From Armigeres subalbatus (Eukaryota > Arthropoda > Insecta > Diptera > Culicidae): DNA of 64,000 nucleotides. The stretch lies in contig NC_085141.1 of assembly GCF_024139115.2 (NCBI RefSeq), positions 166,986,908-167,050,907 on the forward strand, given 5' to 3'. Below, piece after piece: positions 33,311 to 45,368 of this stretch (the first letter of the stretch is position 1; every line of letters starts with the position of its first letter). Below the pieces are notes generated by a model. That model searched no databases and had not been told where the DNA came from. It saw only the letters and a program-made list of their open reading frames with translations. The position numbers and the translations under genes are program-made.

Positions 33311-33639
33311 TTTCTTCCTTCCGTATATATAGTGGGGTTTTAGCTTCATCCACTACTTAATTACCGTTTTCTGGTGGAATCCAGTAGGTATGTATCAGAT
33401 ATGATTGCAACGTCGCACTTCGTGCCTCGAGGATGGTTAAAATAAGTGCTGCGCGGTATCACCGTCGTTGAGGTTAATTCACCAGTGTTGGTAGAATCAT
33501 ACTTAAATCTCAATAATCGAGGCATCATGCACGAGCTAACTTGCTTGCTATTTCGATCTAAATAAACCGCGTCAAAACGCAATCGAGTCATATGTTTTGT
33601 TTACTTATGGATGTTTTAGCCATTGTTTTAAGCGTTAAA

Positions 33640-34160
33640 AGTTAATTCAATGCATTCAACATGGAAAAACCCGTAAAAATCATGCAATGGTGCATATCGC
33701 GATTCGAATCATGAGCGCTTCTCTCACTTGTTTCCTGATGAGGATCTATGCCTCTTAGGCACAGAGACCAGTATGTGTTTTCCGGCCGCCGCAGCTTCTC
33801 TATTCCGTTATTGCCAATTCCTCCAGGGACCAATCCAGGTGTTTCCTGTAACGGCGCCGCTGATAAAAGGGCCTTTAAATCGACAAACTTGTGGAGTTTT
33901 TCTGCCCAGCCCTTTGCGATAAGAATCTTCGGGCATTGTTAAACCCATGGCTAGTGGACAACTGCTGTTACGGTTTGTCGCGTTGTTGCTTCTGTTCCTT
34001 TATCTGCTGATGCTTGCTGTTATCGTTTTGGTTGCTCACTTACGTTGCCCGTCGATGTAGTACCTTCCGGTGCAGTTCTTCTACTTCTTGGGTTTGCTGA
34101 CACGGAGACTTCGTCAGTTCGTTTTTGCTATCTCTACCTGTTGTAGATATTTGCCTGTTG
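33640..34160 (-). pseudogene. possible LINE ORF1 remnant
   Basis: The minus-strand frames contain VVH, FVDLKALLSAAPLQETPGLV and GGIGNNGIEKLRRPEN, with stops upstream. It lies directly 5' of the R1-like ORF2 remnant in the same orientation, which is the main reason for the call. Confidence 0.35.
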
Positions 34161-34250
34161 TGATGCCATCCCGATCAGGAACGCATAACAAAATTATAAC
34201 TCAATTCTATCAATTGTTGTTATTTAAATCAACGTGTGTTATAATTAGAT

Positions 34251-34385
34251 CAGTGGCGTAGCCAGGGGGGTGGTTTTGGGCATAAAACCCCCCCCAGAGA
34301 CAAAATTTTCAGAAGAAATTTTTTTTTTCGAAAAAAAAAATGTTCGGAAAACCCCCCCCAGACCAATTTTCTGGCTACGCCACTG
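34251..34385. mobile_element. 135-base hAT MITE, CAGTGGCGTAGCCAG ends
   Basis: AATTAGAT at 34243-34250 and 34386-34393 flanks perfect inverted ends CAGTGGCGTAGCCAG / CTGGCTACGCCACTG. CAGTGGCG termini with 8-base duplications are widespread hAT-type ends in insects. Confidence 0.9.
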
Positions 34386-34393
34386 AATTAGAT

Positions 34394-35467
34394 AATTCAA
34401 TAAAAATGTGTCTTCGGCCAGTTTTATTTCATATCAAAATTATAGCAACATTAGTTATGAATATTTTCACAAATTAGGGAGCGGGACCATTTGGGCAGCA
34501 CCACCCTATTCCCGTCTGCAACGTTAATAACTCGACCGCGTTCCAACCAAATGGCTTGATTTTTTGTTCATCACTAGATGTTGACAGAAACTAACCATGT
34601 TCAAAAAAACAAGTAATTTGATTGTAATGCGATCGAGTAATTAAGTTATAGCATGCCATAAAATGCTTTGAAGTATCAACCCATGCAAGCTCTTCTATTC
34701 GATTTTGTACACGGCTTTAGTACAACAATTGCAACGCAAGCTTTGACTGCATGCAAGTTACGACGCATAACGCCATATAACGTTTCTGCAGCTTTCTGGT
34801 ATAATAAAAAAAACTCGCATAAAACGTGCACGCTAATAATACTTTACTTAATGATTTTAAAATCAATATAACAAATTATTCAGCATTTCAACGAATTTCC
34901 TGATAATGCATTTGATTGTTTGATTGGGTTGTTTAAGGACATAGTTGGTAGAGTACCACGATGGCAGTCAATATGGCACCGGACCTTCCACGGGTCAACC
35001 CCGCACCTCCCGCACTCCTCTCCCACCAACATTCGGATGCATTGAACAGCATCGAGCAAAAGTCTAATATTGAAATTACTAACCTGTTCACAGCATATTT
35101 ATTCACTTCCCGTGATAATGAACATGTTTATCCAAAGAGTCCTATGAATTTCGGCTGGAATATTATCATAAATCAGCAGTTTCGTGCCAATTTAATAGCC
35201 GTTCGCGATTTGGTGGGTTTATCACTGCACTTCACTTCTTCTCAAAGGGCACGAAAAAAATCAAGTTTTTACTCACTTCTCCGCACATGAGCAGCCCGAA
35301 ATGTTGATGGAATGCAAATTAAACATCACTTTTTGAAATCTGTCACTTGTTTAAACCGAAAACTTAATATAAACGGCTATTTTTGCCCGAAAAAAACGAT
35401 TAAAAACTGATCGCGGAGCGAATGTAAACACCGCGGTGCACCGGCACCGGCAGCAGCAAACTAATAA
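34394..35467. other. no gene recognised
   Basis: 34475-34560 repeats the GGGACCATTTGGGCAGC...CTATTCCCGTCTGCAACGTT sequence seen at 11790-11870. A 109-codon frame starts at 34961 (MAVNMAPDLPRVNPAPPALL) and meets a GATTTG|GTGGGT donor-like site near 35214; composition is not convincing and no family was recognised. Confidence 0.35.
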
Positions 35468-36264
35468 GTAGGGTGGTTCAAAAAATAATTTTGCTCCGCC
35501 ACGCTCAGTCGATTATGATTTATAATTTGAGTGTCATCCAATGGTTTGGGCTGGTTTGAATAGAGGCTTACCGTGCACAAGTCGTTTCAGGTTTGTATGA
35601 CAGTTGATATGGCGAGGTTAAATTTAACATTATTCTGATTCTGGCACTCAGTCATTGGGCGCTAGCGAGGGGGGAGATCATATGACTGGATGAAATATTC
35701 AAGAGCTTCAACTCCATGGACAATCCATATTGGATGGTCGTTCCAATAGTTGGGAGTTGATTTTAATCGAGGTTGCGAATCTTTCGCATGATAATTAGGC
35801 TTCTCAGAAGGTATCAGTGAAACGTGCAATTCAACAAAATACCCAGAATTTGTCTGTGATATCTATCGCACCAGGGGCAGATACTTCTAGTCTAGTCTAG
35901 TCTACACAATCGCACCAGGGGCAGATGCTTCATACAAAAAGTGTGACATAAGGGTGAGTGGGGTATAAAATGCTATAATTGCGTTACGTAATCAGTGGAT
36001 CTTTCCTGCAGTGCGGTTTTCGTTCAGTGAAGTCTCTGGAATGTTGCTTTCAGCTATGTGGGTTCTCTTTTCGCCAGCGTTTGGAGGGGAGGCGTCGTAG
36101 CCAGTGTAATAAAAGGTTTAGTTTCCCATACTAGTTTTCATACAAACTTGAACCAGCTTGCGCTCAACCAGTTTTTGTTCAAATCGGTTTTTTGAGGACA
36201 CTCGGAGCATGGGACGGAATCGAGTGAGCGTGGTGGAGCTGGGACGTTATTTGAACCACCCTAC
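35468..36264. mobile_element. 797-base non-autonomous DNA element, GTAGGGTGGTTCAAA ends
   Basis: GTAGGGTGGTTCAAA at the left and TTTGAACCACCCTAC at the right, with subterminal CTCCGCCACGCTCAGTCGATT / AATCGAGTGAGCGTGGTGGAG. TAA flanks both sides. Inside, GCACCAGGGGCAGAT occurs twice (35870, 35912) around a (TCTAG)n stutter. No transposase frame. Confidence 0.75.
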
Positions 36265-36267
36265 TAA

Positions 36268-37199
36268 TATTCTTTGTTATTTTATAGATACGACACCAAT
36301 ACTACTACAGTATATGACAGTTTTTATTGTACCAATACTTTCAAAGCTTTGTTTTTGTACTCAACCCACCTTCACCTTAATAATGCACGAGAAAGACACA
36401 ATCCCTGCTAGGTGAATCAATCTGGGTTTTTGTAGTTAGCATTATCTGTGGCATTACCCTGGTTGTATTTTGTGCAATTGCTCTTAATATCCACCAATGC
36501 ACAATTTATAGTGTAACAGTTTAAGATATTTCACTGTTAAACAAATAATAGTCAATATAGATAAAACAAATTTAATAAAACGATTGACAGACGAAGGGGT
36601 AATCTTGATTACGAAGCATCGGAGGCATTATCGCCGTGGAAGGATAGCCTCATTCTTTAGCCTCCTGTAAATCGGCAAAAATCTACCACACAACTACAAC
36701 ACCAGAGACGGAAGGGTTATTTGGGACTCGAAACAAGATTCATTCCCATTATGATACAATATGCCACCTGCGTTCAAAATTTCCTCCGGCGGTATCTAGC
36801 AGCATTAATTATCATTACCTGAAACATTAATTATGCTTTTCCTTCTTTGCGGTAATCATACACGCTTTTTCCTGGCGGTATGAAACGTAGGATTTTTCTG
36901 AAAATAAATGGAGCACATTAGTTGTTTCTCCACGTTTGGGTAAAGTTTATTTATAAACACAAAATTTATTGAAACTTGCATTTGTTTTGATTCGTCATGG
37001 ATTTAAGGACAATCCTCACGGAATCCAAATTTAAAAGTATTCGCGTTTTCAAGGGCGTTTGCCGTTAAATTTGAATGTATTTACTTTTTGTTTTCAAATT
37101 TAAGTTAGTAATTTGAAGATTTTTTTCATCATGAACATATCTATAACTAAAAGCATTACAGAGACGGGAAATGTCATTTAGATGTCATGGGACTGATTT
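36268..37199. other. AT-rich, no gene recognised
   Basis: Contains one copy of the GAGAAAGACACAATCCCTGC TAGGTGAATCAATCTGGG repeat at 36378-36437; nothing else is recognised. Confidence 0.35.
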
Positions 37200-37500
37200 G
37201 CCAATATCTCGTACACCAAGGTCTAACAAAAAGACTATATATTCACTCTAAAAAAGATTTTTCAATAGAAGGCCTGGATACCCATAGTGTTATATACCAA
37301 TCGACCAAGCTTGACGAATTGAGATGATGTCTATTTGTGCGTGTGTCACTCATGTTTTAGGCACTTATCTTGAGCCGAAAGTTATGGTTAAAATACGATT
37401 TCTATACACCAAAACACGTTAAGAAAATCTCAGCCAAACCTTTGCATATATCTAATGCACAAGAAAGGCAAAATCATCACAATCAGGGTTTTTACATAAA
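37200..37500. repeat. dispersed repeat copy
   Basis: GAATTGAGATGATGTCTATT and the upstream GATTTTTCAATAGAAGGCCT match the 16120-16215 block (GAACTGAGATGATGTCTGTG). It ends in AATGCACAAGAAAGGCAAAA and ATCAGGGTTTTTAC, the same terminal motif as other copies. Confidence 0.5.
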
Positions 37501-39721
37501 CATGTAGCCCATATCTTTTGTTAATACGTCATTGCTCTAAATTTGAAATTGACGGCGTGAGAGCTGAATTAGTGTCAAATGACTTCAATGTCATGACAAC
37601 CTGTGACATTTTTTTTTAAATTTCGTTCTCATGCCTCACAATTTGTATTTAGAACAAAAATTTCTTACCCATTTAGTTATTTCTCTTGGAACTTTGGGTA
37701 GAAGCTGAGGCGAGACTAGCAAAAACGCTGCTTTTTTCCTTGTTTTGACACTTGTTCTTCTTTTTGACTATAGATAGTAGAATATATAGATGAACGAGGG
37801 TTCGATTTTCGATTGTTAAATATTGCAATTGAAATATGATTATTATTGAAATTGAATTTAACTCAACGATATGTTAGGAATTTTTATGCGTCACTGACTA
37901 TGAAATCTACACTGGGTGTGAACAGTTCAGTTATCCTAATTAAAATATATGTTACAACGTTCTGCAACAAACAAAACATAAGTCGGTGTCGGGTCGTCAA
38001 AATGTTACCCTTTTCTACACGCTGCAATGTTAAAACGTCGAAATGTTAAGGTAACTCGGGGATGCACTACATACCGTGTTATTTTTCCTATCTTTTGTCT
38101 TTTTATAGCATTATCATCTTGTAATTATGGAGCAGCGTATATAAATTTTCAGTTATTTGATGTAACTGTAAATGTATCATGTTGATTGCGAGTAATCACG
38201 CGGCGGAGATACTTTTTCAAAATCATATTATTTGTAGAAAAAATTTAGCATTCAATGATGAAAATGATGACGATTTGATGACTGTTCGTGCTTCCCGTAT
38301 ACTTTAAGTCAAATTGAAACGTTTTACGCACATTCTCAAAACAATTACAGCACTTACAATACGATATAACAAATATTTGCTGTAGAAAAACATCGTAAAA
38401 TGTTAAATCAAAATATAAAAGCGACAAGTTTGATTTTCAAATCAGTGGCGAAAAATCACAGGTTTTATACTATTTAGTAGAAATACTAGAATAAGAGATC
38501 GGCGAAGACGCCATCTTGTTTCCAATCGAACCGTCAAAAGCGGTTCCATTTCGACTTGTTTACTTTTTGCATCCATAAGCAGCAAGCAACAAGTTCACGC
38601 GCTGCCTGTATCATTTTCACGATTTCATGCATTTTCATACGTTGCCATTTATAGGGTTGCTACTACATAGGTAAACTTGATTTGCCATGGTCGCAACTCT
38701 TGTATCGATAGACAGAAGAATGCATGAATTTATGTTAGTTTTCAATTTCTTGGGTTATTGTGAGTATTAATTGCAACTCCGGCAGCAGTAATGCCTTAAC
38801 CCCATTAAATCTTGTTGAGTTATATAATCTCAGTCTGGTTTCTTCAAACAAAGCAATGTGATTTTTCCTTTTAAACCTATTCATGCAAATATCGCACACA
38901 AATCCTTCGTGAGATAGCTTTCTTAGTATTGTATCGTGTTCTAAATTTACTTTTCACTCATTTGAAGTTGAATATCAAAGCTGACACATGTGTTGTTCAA
39001 ATTTGCATCGTCAATTGAGCCAGCCCATAAATCAATTCGAATTTCCATTTAAAATAAAATGGAATTTGAATATTTCCATACGCGCTTGCTTTTACGGCCG
39101 TTCTAGAGCCTACACAAATATGTTACACATTTTTCGTTGGATCTCACGCAGCTATACCAGACCAGCTGCAATGGAGCTAAAGCACATGCAGTGTGGCAGG
39201 GGATATCCAGAAACCACATAGCCTAATTTTTTGAATTTAAAGTACTGCATCCACTTCTACAACAAACAACAACAATCCACAGATATTTACAACTGGCATA
39301 ACTTATTACACAGAACATATTACCTAAACTATAAATGCCCCCCTCAAATGTTTCGAATTTAAATTGCCAATGCAGTGATGAATTTTTACAACGCTTTGCT
39401 CCACTTGTAATCGTGGGCTGTTTGGGAGCTTTGTGCTCCCGGTAGACGATTTTTGCTATAAATATTGTTGCTACGGCTTTCTGTCCCTGTTTCTTGTATC
39501 AAGTGCACGAGAGTCTATTGCAATACCGTTTCATCCCCTGCGGAGGAAGATGTGACACGTTTCGATATGATCTCAAATATTGGTTTGCTTCGAGAAATCG
39601 AATTTGAAACGTGAGATAGTTGTTACGAAATAGATTATTTAGCGCCTATTGTGTACAACAGTTTTTGGTCACGGATCTGACCGCAAATGGTCTTCCCGAG
39701 TGGACTGAGCGTCTTCACTTG
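37501..39721. other. AT-rich anonymous DNA
   Basis: No frame, inverted repeat or box-like promoter that I can defend. Confidence 0.35.
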
Positions 39722-39998
39722 TTCTTCGTCTTTTTGTTCTTCAATGGTTCTATAGTCTAACAGGAACTTGGCCTGATTTTCAACTCAGTGTTCTATGAGC
39801 ATTTAAACACTTCGCAGAAAGATTCTCCATCCATGCTATTGATTGCATGAATATGTTGTTTCAGTGTGGCAAGCACAATCGATACACCAGAGAGTCAAAA
39901 TTGTATTTTCTATATAACTACGGATCATGAGTCGAACTCGCCTTCACCGACACCTTTACTCGCAAGGCTAACTGGAGATCCCTGAGCACGTTCAATCA
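39722..39998 (-). mobile_element. tRNA-derived SINE, second family
   Basis: The minus strand begins GATCTCCAGTTAGCCTTGCG (A-box like) followed by GGCGAGTTCGACTCATGATC (B box GAGTTCGACTC). The body ends in AGGAACT-type sequence and a GAAGAAC tail near 39722. The 3' half matches 1258-1400. Confidence 0.7.
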
Positions 39999-41099
39999 AG
40001 CTGGTTTTACGATTGATTGGATCATCCTTCTTGTGATTATACCTTCCATTGATAGAAAAGCACGATTAGTTGTCCGACGTTGGTATTCCATGCACGACAT
40101 TAACTTTGGACATAGTTATAACAACTTCCAGGATATTTCAGTTTGAAGTAAATAGATTAAATCTGTGAACAAACAACGAGCAAAAGTCCTTGTAATTAAC
40201 AGTTGATGCTATCAATAACTTGAATGAGAGTATGCACATATCACTTACGCAAACTTTACCTCTTCTCGACCACGCCTTTTTCAATGATTATTCAATAGGA
40301 AGGGATAGTTATAGTCAAGATTTTTTTATGTACATGTATACATAAAAAAATCTTGGTTATAGTGTTGCGATGTGTTGCAAGTTGTTATTCCATTTGGTTG
40401 TGTTTCCGCGCTCGTATTTTGTCCGTGAAATAACGGGTTGCTTTTATCACGCTTATTGCTGATTTATGAACTTTCTGTGCGACTTGAGGTGCACTTTCCA
40501 ACAAGCTACGAAAAGTATTTTAAGAAAAGTCTAGACATACGAGTGTTTCCTGTTTTACTTCACATTATATGAAAACGTATCAACGCGCGCTGCTTGCTGT
40601 TAAATTGTGCAGCACATGGATCACTGCAGCAGTTGCCAATCTAAATTCCGCACTGGAGATGTTGTTGTTTCTTGCGAAGCATTTTGCAATGATCGCCGTT
40701 GTTTTCATGCGAAATGAGTTGGACTACCTATCCTATAGCGAAGGCTGTGCAACGTTACATCGTAATATTTTCTGGATGTGCGATTTCAGTAGTGATGCAA
40801 TCGAGAAAGGACGTTTAAGGTTGTTATACAACAAAGCCATAAATCGGCCATCTTGGAAATCACGTGCTTTTTCTAATGATTTTTCAAGAGCACGAATTGA
40901 GAGAACCACATCGCCCATGGTGATGAAACATCCGTAGATCGTTTGATTACTTATGCTAAACAATCGACTTTTATTTCAGCATTGTACGAAAATTATTACG
41001 CTAGATTTGAACTTTTGATAATATGAGTAGAAAACCGTGTGAAGGTAGAACGAATAAGTAAATCATTTTCCGAAAGCAAAATGAGTTCAGACGTATCTT
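39999..41099. other. no gene recognised; small hairpin
   Basis: A hairpin with 17-base arms (CAAGATTTTTTTATGTA / TACATAAAAAAATCTTG) lies at 40317-40356. Overlapping frames on both strands at 40569-40963 reach 122 and 76 codons; neither has a recognised motif. Confidence 0.35.
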
Positions 41100-41215
41100 G
41101 TGTGGTAAGTATAATGGATACACTATGCCCGGACCGAGGGTCAAACTCGCCATCCCCTGATTGGCAATCCTACGCCTTTGCACACAATGCTAACTGGAAC
41201 CCAGCATAATTAAGT
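41100..41215 (-). mobile_element. tRNA-like SINE head, diverged
   Basis: The minus strand reads GTTCCAGTTAGCATTGTGTG and GGCGAGTTTGACCCTCGGTC, matching the head of the 39722-39998 SINE (CCAGTTAGC, GGCGAGTTCGAC). Confidence 0.6.
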
Positions 41216-41639
41216 TAAATTTTCGCTAGTGTTATGCACTTCTTCAACTTCAAACTTACGTGACATATCACTTGGACTCGGTTTTTTAGCAGCCACTTTA
41301 GCAAGCAGGCAGCGTAAAAGTTGTTTTCTGAATAGGAATAAATATTTTCGCGAATTAGATGAACGGATAACAATCAAAGTAGTAGTAACATATCTTTTTA
41401 TTTGTCTTATCTTTTGGTTCTACAAGAAATTACATTGCTCTAATAATATATGAAAATCTTTTGAACATTCTTAGGATTGGTGTTTTTTATCGTAAATCTA
41501 TAGCTTCACCTTGACTGGTTAGTGGTTACCCTTCCCAGAGACGAGCCAGCCTCGGGATGACTCGGGAAGACAAAAAAAAAAACCTTGACTGGTGTTTGGT
41601 TTTGAGGTTTGAATTTGTTAATTTGTTATCCTACCTATC

Positions 41640-42920
41640 TAGCCTACGAAAACCAGCTATGGCTAGCCGGTATACCCATCGATCAGATCCTCTCTGATCA
41701 AAACGGGTTTTGCAGCCACGCAGACGGATCGCAAGTTTGTTGAAAATTGGGATAAGTTGCTCCGATGTATAAAGCGGGCAGCATCTTCGGAAGGAGAAAC
41801 GTCGACTGAGTGTTGCTGTTGAAAACCTGGGGAGGTGATGAAAGCATGCGTTGGCAGATGCACTTGTTGTGGGGGGGCACGAAAGGGTAACTCGGTGAAG
41901 TTTTTACTGGTGAATGCTGGAGGTTTTCTCAGCTGGTTTTCTGAGCTGGCTTTCTTCCGAATTTCAATAAATTCCTTGCGCTTAGGGCAATCTGTGGTGG
42001 TAGCTTCATGGCTTTCGCCACAGTTTGCACACTTAGGGTCCGATTTCTTCATATATGGATTTTTCTCCCATATGCCTCAGAAAACAGAGATTATGTCTGC
42101 CGGTACACTTAACACAGCGAGGTGTCAGATGTTCGGGTGCCGTTACCGAAATGGCAGCAGTTCATGGATTCTGTGATTTCGCGGCGAACGGGTTTATACC
42201 GTTGCCATTCCACAAGGGCGCTGTCGATTGCCATCACTGACTGTAATTCCTTCAATCGGAATTTCCGCGATTTGAAAGACTCCAGTGGTGATCAAGCCGT
42301 ATTCCTGCAGATGAGTCTCCATATCTTCGATTTGCATACCCTAGCAGCACACATGTTCCTTTTAGGTTACTGCAACTCATATATGACCAGATTCGGTCTC
42401 AAACAAGTTGCTGCAACCCTCTCTGTCTGACTTGTGCTGCTTGGGTATTGTCAAGCCCAGGTAGCACTACCTTGAGTGGTTTCCCTAGCAGCACACATGT
42501 TCCACATAGGTTACCGCAACTCATATGTGACTGGATTTAGTCACAATCAAGTTGCTGCAACCAATTTTGTCTGACTTGTGTGTGACTACTAATATTTTTC
42601 CTCATGCAAGACACCTTTTGGAACGGGCTTTCTTTCACTCCGTCGGAGCACAGTTTCATCGTGCATTTAAGCGAGTCTTTGCAATTCGTTCGCGAAAAAA
42701 TGTGCGCAATGTCAAGAAGTCCCCCTTGATGAAAATCGGTGGACATTTCTCTCTCCGATACGGCTGATGCAGCTTCTTCTGCTTTTGGCTAGTGGGTCAC
42801 CAGCATCATCGTTCTCCAGTGTAGAGAAAATATTGTTCGCCGGATCTTTTTGGCGCCCTTGCTCGTAGCCGTATCGGCCACCGCGTATCCTATTGCATTG
42901 AAGGGTGGAAAAACGCACCA
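41640..42920 (-). pseudogene. Jockey-type LINE ORF1 (gag-like), broken
   Basis: Minus-strand order: GRQKDPANNIFSTLENDDAG (42880-42830), CPPIFIKGDFLTLRTFFRER in another frame (near 42740), GVFQIAEIPIEGITVSDGNR (42290-42220), TPRCVKCTGRHNLC, then KKSDPKCANCGESHEATTTD CPKRKEF (zinc knuckle C-x2-C-x3-H-x5-C) and a Pro-rich tail to 41663. The order N-terminal linker, processing region and CCHC knuckles is that of Jockey-clade ORF1. Frame breaks and a tandem repeat insertion at 42346-42590 disrupt it. Confidence 0.65.
42346..42590. repeat. two tandem copies of an about 135-base repeat
   Basis: CTAGCAGCACACATGTTCC starts at 42350 and again at 42485. Both are followed by TAGGTTAC.GCAACTCATAT, CAAGTTGCTGCAACC and TGTCTGACTTGTG. 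The second copy is about 85-90 % similar by eye. It lies inside the ORF1 pseudogene. Confidence 0.75.
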
Positions 42921-43089
42921 GTCGCCGCGCTATGCACTTCGCTCGGAAATGGAAACGAATCTATTTGACAGAGAACCGTGTACGTCCGATCAGATCGGTT
43001 ATCGGAAAAAGACGATGGGATAACAATCATACTATTTTAGCATTCATATTAAGTTCACTCACTGATAGACTTTTACGTTTGATTACTCA

Positions 43090-43394
43090 TGTGTGGCTCC
43101 AAATGGCTGGAGCGAAATCCGATGACAGCAGCTCTCCGTCGGTGCGTGTGTACGCCACGGAGGTCTGAGGGCGAGTCGTGGCTTGCTTGCTGACCAATAG
43201 GGCACTGCACGGACTGCTTTGTCTCCTTCTCGCTGCATAGAAATTAGAAAACAACAAGGCCAGTAAACGTCAAAATTTATGAGGAACGAAAGAGCAAGAG
43301 ATGTTTCCGTGCAGTGCCCTATTGACACGCTGGGTTAATGTAATGTAAGTTAATGTATAATCACACGCGGAAAGTAACTTACTCAAATCCCACA
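43090..43394 (-). repeat. 3' LTR (element orientation), carrying a hairpin MITE
   Basis: Matches 45369-45554 on both sides of an insert at 43196-43323. Confidence 0.85.
43196..43323. mobile_element. 128-base hairpin MITE inside the LTR
   Basis: AATAGGGCACTGCACGGA and its exact reverse complement TCCGTGCAGTGCCCTATT bound it. The other LTR shows the empty site as ACCAATTGACAC. Confidence 0.8.
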
Positions 43395-44517
43395 TTCCAC
43401 TTCATCTCTCATAAAAAAACTAAAAAAAATCTTCTAGTATAGGACGCAATGATTTTCTTCTAAGTTATATGCGCGAGACGAAGATGAACATTGAAAACTG
43501 AACTCCAAAATAAACTCGTCTTAACATCGTGGTTTTTAATCGCAAATCGCAGAACCACGATATGGAAGTAAATAGATTGTATCGTTTAAATGTTTAATAC
43601 CTACTGTTATAATTTTGATTTCTCTAGGAACATATAGTGTTGGGAAGTCGATACTAGGAAATGCAAACACCTTCAAAGCAGCGTAGTGTAAGCGCAGCTT
43701 CAAGCAGAAATTTGAACTGATTCCCTAGTACCTTTATTCTTAACGGACCTCAATTGGTTCACTGTGACAACAAGACTATTAATCTATGATCAAACGTTTT
43801 TTTTTGGGTAATTTCCTACTCACAGTAGAAGCTAGTGACAGTAATGAGTATAGCAACTCAGCTTATACCTCCTAGAGCCGGCTGGATTATTTTCATATAC
43901 AGCTCACCGAAACCTGATGACTTCAAATTTATCCTCGTGTACGAACATCTATTAATTAAACTCCTCCTAATCTAATAATTGTGAATAACTTTTCCAAATC
44001 AACTTAATGTGATCTCACATGTCATCGACGTTGTTTTTTATGTCGTTCTCATTACCATCTCGCTGTACACCAATTAAATGTTCGCCGTGACTTTAACCTA
44101 TCGATATTGAACCGTTGAACTTCCGAACAACAGCCAAGAAAATGATATTTATCTATTTTTTCGTAGAGATATTATATTTCAATGAGATATAATACTGAAA
44201 TTAGATCCAACGGGTAATTCCGCTATGACTACTAACTCAGTAAATTTCAAAATAAACTTCAAGATAATATATTTTGCCTTCCAAACAACTTTGTAGCATA
44301 CGATATTTTTCCATATCTCCCAGATTTCGTTAGAACTTGTTTAACTGATAGTCTCATGTACACTAAAGCCGCCAAGCGTATAAATATCAAACTAAATTCA
44401 TTTTAACCGAAATCAGCACACACCTCGGGAGTCTCCCAGACGTCTCTTGTATTCCAAACCAATCAATTTCAACAATCCCCAAAACGCGTGATTTTCCAAA
44501 TCAAAATCCGTTTTTAT

Positions 44518-45215
44518 CAGTCTTCGTGACGCGCTTTGTGATATTTCAACCACAATCCGTTTCCAGCAGACTTCCCGACGCGCTTCATGATTTTGCAAAC
44601 CACAATTCGTTTTCCAGCGGTCGTCCCGACGTGCTTTATGATTTTCCAAACCACAATTCGTTTCCCAGCGGTCTTCCCGACGCGCTTTGTGATTTTCAAA
44701 ACCACAATCCGTTCTCCAGCGGTCGTCCCGACGCGCTTTGTGTTTTACCAAACCACAATCCGTTTTCCAGCGGTCTTTTCCCGACGCGCTTTGTGGTTTT
44801 CCAAACCACAATCCGTTTTCCAGCGGACTTCCCGACGCGCTTTGTGATTTTACAAACCACAATCCGTTTTCCAGCGGTCTTCTCCCGACGCGCTTTGTGA
44901 TTTTCCAAACCACAATCCGTTTTCCAGCGGACTTCCCGGCGCGCTTTATGATTTTCCAAACCCCAATTTGTTTCCCTGCGGACTTCCCGACGCGCGTTGT
45001 GATTTTCCAAACCACAATCCGTTTTCCAGCGGTCTTTCCGACGCGCGTTGTGATTTACCAAACCACAATACGTTTTCCAGCGGACTTCCCGACGCGCGTT
45101 GTGATTTTCCAAACCACAATCCGTTTTCCAGCGGTCTTTCCGACGCGCGTTGTGATTTACCAAACCACAATCCGTTTTCCAGCGGTATTCCCGACGTGCT
45201 AAGTGATTTTCCAAA
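44518..45215. repeat. 51-base tandem repeat, about 14 copies
   Basis: CCGACG recurs at 44575, 44626, 44677, 44728, 44781, 44832, 44885, 44936, 44987, 45038, 45089, 45140 and 45191: spacing 51 except two 53-base units. The unit contains GTGATTTTCCAAACCACAAT and CCGTTTTCCAGCGG. Since 51 is 17 codons, frames stay open on both strands (e.g. FPTRVVIFQTTIR on plus, WKTDCGLENHNARRE on minus). From 44987 two variants alternate (GATTTTCC, GATTTACC), forming a 102-base higher-order unit. Confidence 0.93.
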
Positions 45216-45368
45216 GAACTTTTGTGGTAATACAAACCACCTTGTCTTGTTTTTGTTTTTTTAAACCATCCAATATTTTACCAATTAGTACATTAACCTC
45301 TGAATGCAACTCACCTATTGAAATCAGCGTAAGGATTAAAAAAATAAACTGGCAGGATCGCCAAATTG

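Larger units (their letters stand above)
32200..33600 (-). pseudogene. R1-like LINE ORF2 fragments (endonuclease end, linker, reverse transcriptase start)
   Basis: On the minus strand: KQVSSCMMPRLLRFKYDSTN and TKCDVAIISDTYLL (33591-33361), then LSPEDLVAVLTRACNATMPI, SRHARRPIYW and AIAKLRHSYFRCRVRNEVER (33067-32570), then TKAIKPSEDSSAYRPICQLN TIEKLFER (32290-32205). These are the RPVYWW linker and YRPICLL start of an R1-type ORF2. A 294-base MITE interrupts it and several frames are broken. Confidence 0.6.

Noticed and set aside
34961..35290. 109-codon frame starting MAVNMAPDLPR
   Set aside because: A donor-like site follows, but there is no recognisable motif, partner exon or start context strong enough to call a gene.
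40569..40963. Overlapping plus (122 codons) and minus (76 codons) frames
   Set aside because: Neither resembles a family I know, and overlap in both strands is expected by chance at this length.
44518..45215. Possible CRISPR-like array
   Set aside because: The repeat is contiguous without unique spacers, and the genome is eukaryotic.
44413..45235. Frames of 124-200 codons on both strands
   Set aside because: Produced by the 51-base tandem repeat; two 53-base units break the frame and no start context or other exons support a gene.
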